Shown: positions 8,325 through 17,703 of the stretch, one piece after another
Layout: the number at the start of each line of letters is the position of its first letter
Numbering within the stretch: position 1 is the stretch's first letter
Source of the DNA: Desulfocarbo indianensis
Lineage (GTDB): Bacteria > Desulfobacterota > Desulfarculia > Desulfarculales > Desulfarculaceae
Direction: 5' to 3'
DNA length: 64,000 bases
Assembly (NCBI GenBank): GCA_001184205.1
Contig: LBMP01000001.1
Coordinates: forward strand, 958,001-1,022,000
The notes under the pieces: model-generated
Told to the model about the DNA's origin: nothing
Databases searched by the model: none
Seen by the model: the letters and a program-made list of their open reading frames with translations, nothing else
Position numbers and translations under genes: made by a program

Positions 8325-8717
8325 ATGCCCGCTAAGCCGGCCTGCGGCAACGACTGCGAATCCTGCCCCCGCTACACCGCCGCCCAAAGCGGCGATCCGG
8401 AACGCCTCAAGGAAGTGGCGGTGCTCTGGAAAAGCGTGGGTTGGCGGGCTCAGGTGGTTAGCGCGGAGGAGATCGCCTGCCAGGGCTGTCAGAGCGTGGA
8501 CTGGTGCCGCCACGGCATCCGGGGCTGCGCCCGGGAGCATAACGTGGCCAACTGCGGGCAATGCCGGGAATACCCCTGCGCCAAGGTGGAAGAGATGCTG
8601 GAGCGCACCCTGGCCCACATCGATATCTGTCGCGAGATATGCTCGGCGGCCGACTTCGCGGTGCTGCAAAAAGCCTTTTTCAATAAAAAGGAAAACCTGG
8701 AAGCCGAGCGCGGTTAG
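8325..8717 (+). CDS. DUF3795 cysteine-rich protein
   Basis: A 130-residue protein rich in cysteines: CGNDCESCPRY at the start, CQGC and CRHGIRGC in the middle, and CGQCREYPC further on. This is the pattern of DUF3795, likely a metal or iron-sulfur binding protein of unknown function that is frequent in anaerobes. An AAGGAGGGG site precedes the ATG. It starts 26 bases after the CoA-transferase fusion and may share its transcript. Its last four bases overlap the end of the convergent nhaA. Confidence 0.85.
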   Translation: MPAKPACGNDCESCPRYTAAQSGDPERLKEVAVLWKSVGWRAQVVSAEEIACQGCQSVDWCRHGIRGCAREHNVANCGQCREYPCAKVEEMLERTLAHIDICREICSAADFAVLQKAFFNKKENLEAERG

Positions 8718-10099
8718 CCCGCGCCGCTTGGCGGCCTCTCCCGTCCGCCGCCGCCGGCGGGGGCCGCGGAAAGCAGCAGCCAGCCCAGGAGGCCGGCGGC
8801 CAGGGAGGCGGCCAGCACCCCCGTCTTGGCCAGGTTAAGAAGCTCCGCCCGGCCGAAGGCCAGGCCGGCGATGAAGATGGACATGGTGAAGCCGATGCCG
8901 GCCAGGCAGCCGGCCCCCAACATCTGACGCCAGCTCACGCCGCCGGGCAGGCTGGCCCAGCCCAGCCTGACGGCCAGCCAGGAAAACAGCATAACGCCGG
9001 CCGGCTTGCCCAGCACCAAGCCCACGATCACGCCCAGGGCGGCGGGGTGGCCCAGGGAGGCCCCCAAGTCACCGCCCAGGGGAACCCCGGCGTTGGCCAG
9101 GGCGAAGACGGGCATGATGGCGAAGGAAACCCAGGGATGCAGCCCGTGCTCCAGGCGCTGCAAGGGAGGCTCGGCGCTCAAGATGAGGCCGTGCATGGCT
9201 TGCAGGTTGGCGTGCTGCTCATGATTGCGCAGGATGCAGACGCCGTTTTCTTCCACGCAGGCCTCGAAACGCCCGGTCAGCCAGCGCAGGTTGGCCAGGA
9301 AGTTTTCCGGATCGCTGCGCCGGCTGGCCGGAATGGCCAGCGCCGCCAGCACCCCGGCCACGGTGGCGTGCACCCCGGAATACAGAAAGGCCAGCCACAA
9401 TCCCAGGCTGAGCAGGAAGAAGACCAGGGGATATCTGACGCCCAGGCGGTTGGCCAAAAGCAACAGCCCAAAAAACAGCGCGCCCAGGCCCAGCCAGGCC
9501 CAGGAAACCTGGGCGGTATAGAACAGGGCGATGACCAGCACCGCGCCCAAGTCGTCGGCGATGGCCAGGGCGGTCAGAAACACCTTGAGCGCCAGGGGTG
9601 CCCTTGAGCCGAGAAGGGAGAGCAGCCCCAAGGCGAAGGCGATGTCCGTGGCCATGGGTATGCCCCAGCCCGCCAGGGATTCCCGCCCCAGGTTGAGGGC
9701 CGCGTACAGGGCGGCCGGGGCCAGCATGCCGCCGAGGGCCGCCGCCGCCGGCAGGGCGGCCTGGCGCAGGGTGGTAAGCTCGCCCACCAGCACCTCGCGC
9801 TTTATCTCCAGGCCCACCACGAAGAAAAAAACCGCCATCAGCCCGTCGTTGATCCAATGCTGCAAGGAGCCGCTCAGCGTGAACTCGCCCAGGCTTACCG
9901 TCACCGTGGCGTGCCAGAAATCATGGTAGCCCTGGCTCCAGGGCGAATTGGCCCAGACCAGGGCGGCCAGGGCGCTGGCCAGCAAAAGGATGCCGCCGGC
10001 GGCGGAGGTGCGGAAAAAGAGCAGGAAAGGCTGCAACAGCTGCTCGATGGGCGTGGCCGCGGGCGGCTGGGGCAAAGTGGCGGCGGCCTTGGCGCTCAA
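8714..10099 (-). CDS. nhaA: Na+/H+ antiporter NhaA
   Basis: A 461-residue inner-membrane antiporter exporting Na+ in exchange for protons. It has about twelve membrane segments, and the ion-binding aspartate pair in TALAIADDLGAVLVIALFY is intact, as is MAVFFFVVGLEIKREVLVGE. It is longer than the E. coli protein (388 residues), owing to N- and C-terminal extensions and a soluble loop containing a histidine-rich segment (RNHEQHANLQAMHG). The start is TTG, seven bases after GGGAG. A LysR-type gene lies just upstream on the same strand and may control it. Confidence 0.93.
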   Translation of the reverse strand: MSAKAAATLPQPPAATPIEQLLQPFLLFFRTSAAGGILLLASALAALVWANSPWSQGYHDFWHATVTVSLGEFTLSGSLQHWINDGLMAVFFFVVGLEIKREVLVGELTTLRQAALPAAAALGGMLAPAALYAALNLGRESLAGWGIPMATDIAFALGLLSLLGSRAPLALKVFLTALAIADDLGAVLVIALFYTAQVSWAWLGLGALFFGLLLLANRLGVRYPLVFFLLSLGLWLAFLYSGVHATVAGVLAALAIPASRRSDPENFLANLRWLTGRFEACVEENGVCILRNHEQHANLQAMHGLILSAEPPLQRLEHGLHPWVSFAIMPVFALANAGVPLGGDLGASLGHPAALGVIVGLVLGKPAGVMLFSWLAVRLGWASLPGGVSWRQMLGAGCLAGIGFTMSIFIAGLAFGRAELLNLAKTGVLAASLAAGLLGWLLLSAAPAGGGGRERPPSGAG

Positions 10100-10268
10100 G
10101 TCGGTCTCCCTGCTTGGAAAGAATGGGACAAATCCTTGCCTCGGGGCTGTTGGGCAGGCCGGGGTCGCTCAGGCGCGCCCCCTGTCTAAGGATGGCAAGC
10201 CGGGGGACCGCGGGTCAAGGAAAAGGCGCGCCAAAGGCCGGAAGCGCCCCGGCGCTGCGGGCAGCTTC

Positions 10269-11153
10269 TCAGGCCGGGGCGATGGGGGAATCGTCTCCGG
10301 GAAAGCCGGCCATGATGTATTCGGCCAGGCGGGCCGCCGGCGGGCTTTGCGCGGCCGCGCCGCGGTGCAGCGCCACCTCCACCTCGGGCAGGGCGGGGAA
10401 TCCCCGCCTTTCGTCCAGTTCGCGCATGCCCGGCAGCAGGGTGCCCTGGGCCAACACCCCCACCGCCATGCCGGAGGTCACCGCCGCTTGCAGCCCCGAA
10501 AGGCTGGGGCTCTCATAGGCCAGCAGGTGGGAGCGGCCCTGGTCCTGCAGGGCCGCCAGGGCCAGCGAGCGGAACAGGCAGCCCAGGGGAAACAGGGCCA
10601 GGGGCAAGGGGTCTCTCTCCTCCGGGCCGTTTCGCATGGCGGTGGCCCACGCCAGGCGCTCCCGCCTCACCAGCTCTCCGCTTTTATCGCCGGGGGGGCG
10701 GGTCACCAGGGCCAGATCCAACTCCCCCTGGTCCAAAAGCTTGCGCAACTCCTGGCTCCAATCGCAGCGGACCCGCACCTGCACCAGGGGAAAGGAGCGG
10801 GCGAACCTGGGCAGCGCTCCGCTCAGGAAAGAGGTGGCGTAATCGGCCGGGGTACCCAGACGCACCATCCCTCGCGCCTCCTGGCCGCTCAGCTGGTGCA
10901 GGGCCTCCTGGTTCTGCCGCAGCATGCGCGCGGCGTGGCGCAAAAGCTTCTCGCCGGCCAGGGTGGGCTCCACCCCCCGTTTTTTGCGCTGCACCAGTTC
11001 CATCCCCGACAATTCCTCCAGGCGCTTGATCTGCATGCTTATGGCGGCTTGGGTGCGTCCCAGGCGCTCGGCGGCCAAAGTGAAGCTTTTCAGGTTGATA
11101 ACAACCTGAAAACTCTGCAAAAGGCTCAGTTCCAACAATACTGGTTCAGACAT
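10269..11153 (-). CDS. LysR-family transcriptional regulator
   Basis: A 294-residue LysR regulator. The winged helix-turn-helix is at residues 10-65 (SFTLAAERLGRTQAAISMQI, then KRLEELSGMELVQRKKRG), followed by a substrate-binding-like effector domain (from about residue 95). It lies 170 bases upstream of nhaA in the same direction, which recalls the NhaR-NhaA pairing of E. coli although the gene order differs. It is divergent from the DUF1127 gene across an AT-rich gap. The effector is unknown; control of nhaA is inferred from position. Confidence 0.88.
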   Translation of the reverse strand: MSEPVLLELSLLQSFQVVINLKSFTLAAERLGRTQAAISMQIKRLEELSGMELVQRKKRGVEPTLAGEKLLRHAARMLRQNQEALHQLSGQEARGMVRLGTPADYATSFLSGALPRFARSFPLVQVRVRCDWSQELRKLLDQGELDLALVTRPPGDKSGELVRRERLAWATAMRNGPEERDPLPLALFPLGCLFRSLALAALQDQGRSHLLAYESPSLSGLQAAVTSGMAVGVLAQGTLLPGMRELDERRGFPALPEVEVALHRGAAAQSPPAARLAEYIMAGFPGDDSPIAPA

Positions 11154-11247
11154 AAAAATATATTATAAATATCATTAATTAAATTAGTTTTACTTATCCA
11201 AGTCTACCCGCCATCCTTTTCCCAGACAAGCCAAAAAGGAGGGCGTC
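11154..11247. promoter_or_regulatory. AT-rich divergent promoter region
   Basis: The 94 bases between the LysR gene and the DUF1127 gene are strikingly AT-rich compared with their surroundings (for example ATATATTATAAATAT and ATTAATTAAATTAG). Divergent LysR genes usually bind such intergenic DNA. No single -35/-10 pair is decisive. Confidence 0.45.
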
Positions 11248-11439
11248 ATGCATTTCATCGATACCGCGTTGCAAAGAATCAAACGGGCCTGGCGCAGCAG
11301 GCGGAACAGGGCCGGCTTGATAAGGGAGCTGGCCGGGCTGGATATTGCCCGCTTGGACGATTTGGGCTTGAGGCAAAGCGAGGCGGAAATTCTGCTGAGC
11401 CGCGGGCCCGATCCGCGGCCTGGGGCGGGCCTCAGGTGA
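11248..11439 (+). CDS. DUF1127 small protein
   Basis: A 63-residue basic protein with the DUF1127 pattern: an amphipathic RNA-binding-like region rich in arginine (RIKRAWRSRRNRAGLIRELA) followed by LDDLGLRQSEAEILL. In alpha-proteobacteria such proteins bind RNA and modulate phosphate, arginine or stress metabolism; a role here is unknown. The site AAAAAGGAGGG precedes the ATG. It is transcribed divergently from the LysR gene and may be one of its targets. Confidence 0.75.
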   Translation: MHFIDTALQRIKRAWRSRRNRAGLIRELAGLDIARLDDLGLRQSEAEILLSRGPDPRPGAGLR

Positions 11440-11611
11440 GGTCATTACCTTTTTGCAATGTTGTCACCCAATCGTTGGGCTCCCGCCTCCAACCCGCCAA
11501 AAAGCCATTCTAGACTCGCGGCAGCGGTTGGCGTGAGCAGCCGGCCCATTCGTCACTGATAGTGCGTAGAGAAAACCACCTCCTTATGGCAGGGGGTAGG
11601 GAGGTTTCAAA

Positions 11612-13465
11612 ATGCGGCTTTCCCTGAGGGGCAAGTTTCTCTTACCCGTGGTGATCCTGATGGTTCTGGGCATGGGAGGAGCCACGCTGCTTTCCTTTCA
11701 TAACACCCGCGGGGCTATGGAGAACATGGCCACCGAGCAGGTCCAGGCCCTTTCGGCCAACACCGCGCGGCTTTTGGGGGTTTGGCTGGAAGATCGCAGG
11801 CACGATTTGAAGGTGTGGACCAGGGAGGTGACCTACCGCCTGGCCCTGGAAGACCCGGATTACGTGTCCTTGCAGATGACCACCAAGGGTTTCCGCGCCA
11901 TCTGCAAGGAATACCCGGCTTTCGTGGAGCTGATGCTGGTGGACGACCGGGGGGGCGTGCTGGCCGCGTCTTCCACCGACAAGGTGATGGCCTCCTCGGT
12001 GGACAAGCCTTTCGCCCCCAACCAGAAAGACAAGCAAGCCTATCAACGGGCCATGGCCGGCGAAATGGGCATGGCCCCGGCCGAACGCCACGCCTTGGCC
12101 AAGGGCCCGGCGGTTACCCTCACGGCCCCTTTCAAGGACAAGGAAGGGCAGGTGGTGGGAGTCCTGGCCGCGGTTCTGGATATCGAGGAATTCAACAAGC
12201 TGTATATCAAGCCGGTCAAGGTGGGCGCCAGCGGCTATTTGTATATGGTGGACGGCCGGGGAACCACCCTTTCGCATCCGGACGGCAAGAATTTCCTTAC
12301 GAAATTTTTGCTGGAGCACGATTTCGGCAAGCGGATAATCGCGCAAAAGAACGGGGTGGTCGCCTATGAATGGCAGGGCCGGCCAAAGGTGGCGGCCTTC
12401 AGCCAGGAGCCCAAGAGCGGCTGGATAGTGGCGGCTTCCGCCGCCCAGGAGGATCTCCTGGCCGCGGCGCGCAGGGTGGGGCGGCTCAACAGCCTTTTGG
12501 GGCTGGCGGTGCTGGCTCTGGCCGCCGGGGTGTGCTGGCTCCTGGCCCGCACCGTGACCAAGCCGGTGCGGCGCATCGTGGATCATCTCAATCAGGGGGC
12601 GGGCAGCGTGGCCAACGCGGCGGACCAGGTCTCCGGCGCCAGCCTGGAGCTGGCCCAGGGAGCGGGCGAGCAGGCCGCGGCCCTGCAGCAAAGCTCGGCC
12701 TCCCTGGAGCAGATCACCTCCATAACCCACCGCAACGAGGAAAGCAGCCGGGAGGCCGAACTCCTGGTGGCCGAGGCCAAGGAGGCGGTGACCCAGGCCT
12801 CGGCGGCGGTGGCGGAGATGGCCGCCGCCATGGAGGAGGTCACCTCCGCCAGCAAGGAGATGGCCCAGATCGTGGCCCGCATCGATGCCATCGCCTTCCA
12901 GACCAACCTTTTGGCTTTAAACGCGGCGGTGGAGGCGGCCAGGGCGGGAGAGGCGGGGGCGGGGTTCGCCGTGGTGGCCGACGAGGTGCGCTCCCTGGCC
13001 GGGCGCGCCTCCCAGGCCTCCATCGCCACCGGCGAGCTGATCCAGGCCAATCAGGAGACCACCGCCAAGGGGGCCCAACTGGCCGAAAAGGCTCGGCTGG
13101 CGGTGGAAAGGGTGGAGATCGACTCGCGCAAGGTGGCCGCCCTGGTGGAGGAGATCGCCCTGGCCAGCGGCGAGCAGAGCCAGGGCATCGGCCAGGTCAG
13201 CCGGGCCGTGGCCGATATCGACCGGGTGACCCAGACCAGCGCCGCCGGCGCCCAGCAATCAGCCTCGGCCGCCGAGTCGCTCCTGCAACAGGCGCGCCTG
13301 CTGCGCGGCTTGGTGGAGGAATTGTCCTGCCTGGTGGATGGAGACGGCAAGGGCAAAAGGGCCGTCTCCAATAACGGGGGCTCCGCGCCTCCCCCCATGA
13401 TCGCGGCGGGCCAGGCCCTCTCGCCGGGCCAGGCCGCCCCGCCGGTTCAGGCGCAGCGCTTCTGA
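11612..13465 (+). CDS. Methyl-accepting chemotaxis protein with periplasmic Cache domain
   Basis: A 617-residue chemoreceptor. Membrane segment 1 is at about residues 9-28. A periplasmic double-Cache-type sensor follows to about 285, and membrane segment 2 is at about 293-312 ([17 protein letters not shown]). The signalling helices have the canonical hairpin tip ([20 protein letters not shown], then [17 protein letters not shown]). The receptor should bind a small ligand outside and control CheA/CheW. There is no C-terminal CheR-docking pentapeptide. The start follows GGGAGG. The gene stands alone and ends 19 bases inside the convergent thioesterase gene. Confidence 0.93.
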   Translation: MRLSLRGKFLLPVVILMVLGMGGATLLSFHNTRGAMENMATEQVQALSANTARLLGVWLEDRRHDLKVWTREVTYRLALEDPDYVSLQMTTKGFRAICKEYPAFVELMLVDDRGGVLAASSTDKVMASSVDKPFAPNQKDKQAYQRAMAGEMGMAPAERHALAKGPAVTLTAPFKDKEGQVVGVLAAVLDIEEFNKLYIKPVKVGASGYLYMVDGRGTTLSHPDGKNFLTKFLLEHDFGKRIIAQKNGVVAYEWQGRPKVAAFSQEPKSGWIVAASAAQEDLLAAARRVGRLNSLLGLAVLALAAGVCWLLARTVTKPVRRIVDHLNQGAGSVANAADQVSGASLELAQGAGEQAAALQQSSASLEQITSITHRNEESSREAELLVAEAKEAVTQASAAVAEMAAAMEEVTSASKEMAQIVARIDAIAFQTNLLALNAAVEAARAGEAGAGFAVVADEVRSLAGRASQASIATGELIQANQETTAKGAQLAEKARLAVERVEIDSRKVAALVEEIALASGEQSQGIGQVSRAVADIDRVTQTSAAGAQQSASAAESLLQQARLLRGLVEELSCLVDGDGKGKRAVSNNGGSAPPPMIAAGQALSPGQAAPPVQAQRF

Positions 13466-13881
13466 TAGGCTTCCAATTCCTTGCGAAGCCATTCCGGGAT
13501 GTCTTTTTTGTCAAAGGAGGTCATGTCCACGCAGACCGTGACGTTGTGGCCTTCCACCACCACCGCGTCCTTTTCGCCGGTTTTGTAGCCGGTGTAGGCC
13601 CAGGTGATGGAGGTGCGCCCGATGTCGCGCACCCACACCTCCAGGTTTATGCGGTCGCCGAAGCGCAGCCGGCGGCGGAAATCGGCCTCCAGATGCACGG
13701 TGGGGAACCCCATGCCGTATTTGTGGATGACCCGGGCGTATTCCACCCCGATCTCGCTGCTGAAAAACTCTTCCAGGGCGACGTGGAAATAGTGCATGAA
13801 GCGGGGGTAGTAGACAATGCCCGCATTGTCTATGTCGCCGAAGCAAACCTTTATCTGCGCGCTGAAAGCCATTTTGTCCAT
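13447..13881 (-). CDS. YbgC-like acyl-CoA thioesterase
   Basis: A 144-residue hot-dog-fold thioesterase of the 4-hydroxybenzoyl-CoA thioesterase group. The signature [15 protein letters not shown] contains the catalytic aspartate near residue 16. These enzymes hydrolyse short, branched or aromatic acyl-CoA. The protein lacks a signal peptide. It is a single gene whose end overlaps the chemoreceptor gene by 19 bases on the opposite strand. Substrate cannot be read from the sequence. Confidence 0.88.
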   Translation of the reverse strand: MDKMAFSAQIKVCFGDIDNAGIVYYPRFMHYFHVALEEFFSSEIGVEYARVIHKYGMGFPTVHLEADFRRRLRFGDRINLEVWVRDIGRTSITWAYTGYKTGEKDAVVVEGHNVTVCVDMTSFDKKDIPEWLRKELEAYQKRCA

Positions 13882-14014
13882 CCAGTTGTCCTAGCCGTTT
13901 TGGCTGATCCGTTTCTCGCTGAGCGGCTCGGCAGGCCCCCGGCTTCGTTTCCCGCCGCCGATCCCACGGGTTTTCGTCAAATGATTATAACAACAACCCG
14001 GCGCCGGCATGGGC

Positions 14015-14045
14015 GAAAAACTTGGCCGGCGCGGCCCGGCCGGCC
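14015..14045 (-). terminator. Terminator of ruvB
   Basis: On the minus strand GGCCGGC and GCCGGCC arms close an eight-base GC loop and are followed by AAGTTTTT. It begins directly after the ruvB stop codon. Confidence 0.6.
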
Positions 14046-15089
14046 TCAAAACAGCCGTTTTTGCGCCCCGCTGCTGGGTTTTTTGCCCAAGTGCTCGAAG
14101 CCCAGCCGGGTGGCCACCCGGCCGGCCTTGGTGCGTTGCAACAGGCCCTGTTGAATCAGGTAGGGTTCGTAAACTTCCTCGATGGTGTGGGCTTCCTCGG
14201 CCACCGCCGCGGCCAGGGTGCCCAGGCCCACCGGCCCGCCGTCGAACTTGTCTATGATGGTGGCCAAAAGCTCCCGGTCCAGGCGGTCCAGGCCGGCCTG
14301 GTCCACCCCCAGCCGGCTCAGGGCGTAATCGGCCAGGCGGGCGTCCACCCGGCCGTCGCCCTCCACCTGGGCGAAATCGCGCACCCGCTTCAACAGGCGG
14401 TTGGCCACCCGGGGCGTGGCCCGGCTGCGGCGGGCTATTTCCAAGGCGCCTTCCGGGTCTATCTCCATGCCCAGGATGCGGGCGGAGCGCAAAACGATCT
14501 GGGCCAGTTCATCGGCGGTGTAGAAATCCACCCGCACCTGGACCCCGAAGCGGTCGCGCAGGGGGGTGGTGATGAGCCCGGCCCGAGTGGTGGCCCCCAC
14601 CAGGGTGAAGGGGGCCAAGTCCAGCTTCACCACCCTGGCGCTGGGGCCCTCGCCGATCACCAAGTCCAGGCGGAAATCCTCCATGGCCGGATAGAGCGCT
14701 TCTTCCACCACGTGGTTCAGGCGGTGGATCTCGTCCACGAAAAGCACGTCGCGGGGTTGCAGGTTGGTGAGGATGGCCGCCAGATCGCCCTTGCGCTCCA
14801 GCACCGGGCCGCTGGTGAAGGTGATGCCCACCCCCAGCTCGGCGGCTAAAATATGGGCCAGGGTGGTCTTGCCCAGGCCGGGATGGCCGTGCAGCAGCAC
14901 ATGGTCCAGGGCCTCGCCCCTTTGGCGGGCCGCCTCGATGAACACGCTCAGGTTGCCCTTGGCCGCCTCCTGACCCACGAAATCGGCCAGGCTGGCGGGC
15001 CGCAGGGAATCCAGGCCCGCGTCTTCGTCGCAGGGGTCGCCGTCAACCAGGCGGCAGCCGAGAGGATCTTCTGTGCTGTGCTCGGGCAT
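14046..15089 (-). CDS. ruvB: Holliday junction branch migration helicase RuvB
   Basis: A 347-residue AAA+ motor that drives branch migration with RuvA during recombination repair. Walker A ([14 protein letters not shown]) is near residue 66 and Walker B ([11 protein letters not shown]) near 120. Sensor 1 ([19 protein letters not shown]) and the C-terminal winged helix are also present. Length and order match the family. ruvA and ruvC, often upstream, are not adjacent here: the next upstream gene lies beyond a repeat-bearing gap. Confidence 0.96.
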   Translation of the reverse strand: MPEHSTEDPLGCRLVDGDPCDEDAGLDSLRPASLADFVGQEAAKGNLSVFIEAARQRGEALDHVLLHGHPGLGKTTLAHILAAELGVGITFTSGPVLERKGDLAAILTNLQPRDVLFVDEIHRLNHVVEEALYPAMEDFRLDLVIGEGPSARVVKLDLAPFTLVGATTRAGLITTPLRDRFGVQVRVDFYTADELAQIVLRSARILGMEIDPEGALEIARRSRATPRVANRLLKRVRDFAQVEGDGRVDARLADYALSRLGVDQAGLDRLDRELLATIIDKFDGGPVGLGTLAAAVAEEAHTIEEVYEPYLIQQGLLQRTKAGRVATRLGFEHLGKKPSSGAQKRLF

Positions 15090-15396
15090 GGGGTTTCCTT
15101 GAGCCGGTTAGGCCGGGCCGCGGCGATTCGGGCCCAGCCCCCTCATTCTAATGGCCATGCCGCCAAAAAGCCAGCCGGGGAAACAGGGGTAGAGTGTAGG
15201 CGGGAATAAAAGACCCGCCCCGCGCCAGGCGCGGCGGGGGGCGTCGGGGGGGCGACGGGGGCGGCTGGGGCGGGCGGCGCTCGCCAGGCGGGATCAGCCA
15301 CGGCCCGCAACCTGGGGCGGGCGGCGCTCGCCAGGCAGGATCAGCCGCGGCCCGCAACCTGGGCCGGACGGCGGCCCGCCCCGGTCCGCAGGGGGC
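15090..15396. other. Non-coding gap with GC-rich repeat
   Basis: The stretch between ruvB and the small cysteine-protein gene has no plausible gene. It is extremely GC-rich, contains a two-copy tandem repeat (see the repeat entry), and should hold the ruvB promoter near its left end, though no clear -35/-10 pair stands out. Confidence 0.5.
15265..15358. repeat. 47-bp tandem repeat, two copies
   Basis: Two head-to-tail copies of a 47-base unit (15265-15311 and 15312-15358) differ at only two positions. Each begins CTGGGGCGGGCGGCGCTCGC, and a fragment of a third copy follows. The unit is GC-rich and non-coding. Its origin is unclear; slippage duplication is the simplest reading. Confidence 0.8.
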
Positions 15397-15645
15397 TCAC
15401 TCCACCTTTATCTCGGTCACCCTGGGCTCCGATTTCTCCCCCGGCTTTTTCTCCAGCCACTGGATGCCCTCTTCCAGGAGCGACTGCAAGCCGCGCAGGA
15501 ACTCCACCTGGGCCTTGTGAAAATGGCCCAGGCTCTTATGGTCCTTGCAGGCCTGGTCGAAACGCTCGCGCATGGCGCAGAAGGGGCACTCGGGGCCCTG
15601 GTCCCGGGTTTCGGAGTTTTGGTTTTCAGGCTTGGGCTGACTCAT
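15397..15645 (-). CDS. Small cysteine-containing protein beside ArsA
   Basis: An 82-residue soluble protein of unknown function. It has a CPFCAMRERF motif near residue 20, a further cysteine in FDQACKDH, and then an amphipathic helix (FLRGLQSLLEEGIQWLEKK). The first 20 bases overlap the end of the ArsA-type ATPase gene, so it is translationally coupled to it. The cysteines could bind metal or thiols. A role as partner of the ATPase is inferred from the overlap. Confidence 0.7.
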   Translation of the reverse strand: MSQPKPENQNSETRDQGPECPFCAMRERFDQACKDHKSLGHFHKAQVEFLRGLQSLLEEGIQWLEKKPGEKSEPRVTEIKVE

Positions 15646-16858
15646 GATCTTCCTCCCTGGGGGGGGTGAAGTGAATCACCAGATAATCCTCGTCGAAAAC
15701 GGCCCGTTGGGGCTGGGCCAAGGCGAAGCTGTGCGGCAGGGCCACGTGCTTGCGGAAAACCCCGGCCTGCACGATCAATTCGTCCCCCGCCTTGTTGAGC
15801 CGCACCTCGCCCTTTTGCACGAAGGGCAAATGGAGCCTGGCCTCCAGGCGTCCGTCGCCCTTGATGAACTGCATGGGGGGCTTGGCGTGGAGCAGGGCCA
15901 GGGGGTCCATGTCATCGCCGTAAAGCTCCCGGCCCAGTTCCTCCAGGGCCGCCGCGCCCAGCACCTCGTTTTCCTTGAGGGGAATTTGCATCATGGGCAC
16001 CGGCGCGAAATATTCCCGGGCCAATTCGATGTAGCGCTTCTGCGATTCCGCCCAGTTTCGCAGGGGGCCTTGCAGACCGGCTGGCCAGACCCGGTTGATG
16101 AGCACCGCCTCCACGCTCAGCCCGTACAGGCAGAAATACATGAAGGCGCGCTGGGTCTCCTTGAGCACCATCTTCTCGGGGTTGGTCACCAGGCGCACCG
16201 TGGTCATGGCCGGATCGGCCAGGACCCGGTCCACGCCCTGCAAGCCGCTGAACATTTTTTCGATGCTGGCGAAATAGGCGTCGTCGGGCAGGGGCAGGCT
16301 GGTCATGCGCTTGGCCAGGGGCCGGGCCACCCGGAAAAGGTTGCGCTCCAGCTTGAAGATTTTTTTCATGTACCACTCCAGGGCGGTGGGCAGGCTCACG
16401 AAGCGCATGCTCTCCGCCGTGGGGGCGCAATCCAAGATCAAGGCCTCATAGGCGCGGGTCTTGACGTAGTGGTTTATGTATAGGAGGGCGCAGATCTCTT
16501 CCATGCCCGGCAGCACCGCCACCTCGTCGGCCACCACTTGCTCCAGGCCGGCGGTGCTGAACAAAAGACTTATGTAATTATGAACGTCGTCCCAATATTC
16601 CTGGATGGCGGCGTTGACGTTGATCTCCTGGATTTCCAATCGCGGCGCCACCGGCACGGGCTTGCCGCTCAAATCCAAAAGGCCCTTTTCCAGGTCGAAA
16701 GCGTCGGAAAGGCTGTGGGCCGGGTCCAGGGAGAGGACCAGCGTCTCGCGCCCCTGGGCGGCGCAGAGGGCGCCGGTGGCCGCCGCCAGGGAGGTCTTGC
16801 CGGTGCCTCCCTTGCCGGCGAAAAGGATCAACCTGGGCTCGCGGTTTTCCTGGGGCAT
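15626..16858 (-). CDS. ArsA/Get3-family ATPase with Hsp20-like C-terminal domain
   Basis: A 410-residue soluble ATPase. It has the deviant Walker A of the family (GKGGTGKTSLAAATG), the switch I region SLDPAHSLSDAF, and a switch II-like DCAPTAESMRFVSLP. After residue 320 comes a beta-rich segment (LHLPFVQKGEVRLNKAGDEL) that fits the alpha-crystallin-like domain found at the end of many bacterial ArsA homologues. No arsenite efflux genes are nearby, and arsenite-binding cysteines of true ArsA are not evident. Handling of tail-anchored proteins or another cargo is as likely as arsenic resistance. Confidence 0.85.
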   Translation of the reverse strand: MPQENREPRLILFAGKGGTGKTSLAAATGALCAAQGRETLVLSLDPAHSLSDAFDLEKGLLDLSGKPVPVAPRLEIQEINVNAAIQEYWDDVHNYISLLFSTAGLEQVVADEVAVLPGMEEICALLYINHYVKTRAYEALILDCAPTAESMRFVSLPTALEWYMKKIFKLERNLFRVARPLAKRMTSLPLPDDAYFASIEKMFSGLQGVDRVLADPAMTTVRLVTNPEKMVLKETQRAFMYFCLYGLSVEAVLINRVWPAGLQGPLRNWAESQKRYIELAREYFAPVPMMQIPLKENEVLGAAALEELGRELYGDDMDPLALLHAKPPMQFIKGDGRLEARLHLPFVQKGEVRLNKAGDELIVQAGVFRKHVALPHSFALAQPQRAVFDEDYLVIHFTPPREEDHESAQA

Positions 16859-16982
16859 GGAATCTCGCTTCAGGCGTTTTAGGTTCAGGCGGGGCCGCCC
16901 CGCCGCTACCTAAGGATACCCCGCCTGGGGCCATGATCCAAGCCTCTTGGCAAAGCGGGCGGGGGCAGGCGGCCGCCTAAGC

Positions 16983-17420
16983 CTAAGCCAGGATGCGGGC
17001 CTCGGCCTGGGCCAGCTCCTCGCGGGCTTTTATCAGCTTGCGGTATTTGGCCTGGGCCTTGGCCACGTCGCCACCGGCCAGGGCTTTCAGCAGATCGCCT
17101 TCCAACTCGGCCACCTCCAGGCGCTGGTAATAATCCAGCGACTCGTAGAAATGGGCCAGCACGATCTTGCCGGTCAGAAGCGGGTGGTTGTTGGTCACGT
17201 TGGCGTCGGCGAAACGCAGGCCGTGCTCCAATTCCACCTCCAGGCCGGCGCGGAAAGCGGCCAGGGCGATGTCCAGGCTTTTGGGCGCCACCTGGGTCAT
17301 GATGATGCGCGCCTCCTCCTCTTCCACCTTGGCCTCCTCCAGCTTGGTCCAATCGCGGATGCCCAGCTCCCCGCAGACCCGCCGCACTTCTTCCTTGCTG
17401 ATGTATTCCGGTATTTCCAA
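16983..17420 (-). CDS. DUF5661 protein
   Basis: A 145-residue helical protein of the DUF5661 family, recognisable from the helix with FRAGLEVELEHG and the segment THE NHPLLTGKI-like NVTNNHPLLTGKIVLAH. It contains histidines and glutamates that recall ferritin-like helices, so metal binding is possible but unproven. I chose the TTG at 17420 because AAGGGAGG lies five bases before it; upstream codons lack a ribosome site. It is a single gene downstream of the ArsA region on the same strand. Confidence 0.72.
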   Translation of the reverse strand: MEIPEYISKEEVRRVCGELGIRDWTKLEEAKVEEEEARIIMTQVAPKSLDIALAAFRAGLEVELEHGLRFADANVTNNHPLLTGKIVLAHFYESLDYYQRLEVAELEGDLLKALAGGDVAKAQAKYRKLIKAREELAQAEARILA

Positions 17421-17703
17421 TTGTTCCTCCCTTGTGGCAACGATTAATCCCGCCAAAGCGCCATTCAATGGCATTGTAACCCAAAACCAGGCGGCCGGCT
17501 CGCGGGCGGTGGCAGTCGCTAAACTTACGAAAGTGAAAGACAAACTCCGCCCTGGGGCCGCACGGCGGACTCCCGCGGCCGGCGCAGCCGATTATTTTTA
17601 TCAAGGCTTGTCCTAATTAGCGGTCGGGAATATTATTAAGCGCGAAAAAAAGACATAGGCGCAAAAAAAACCATCGGCCTGCCCGCCATGGATAATAGCC
17701 GCC

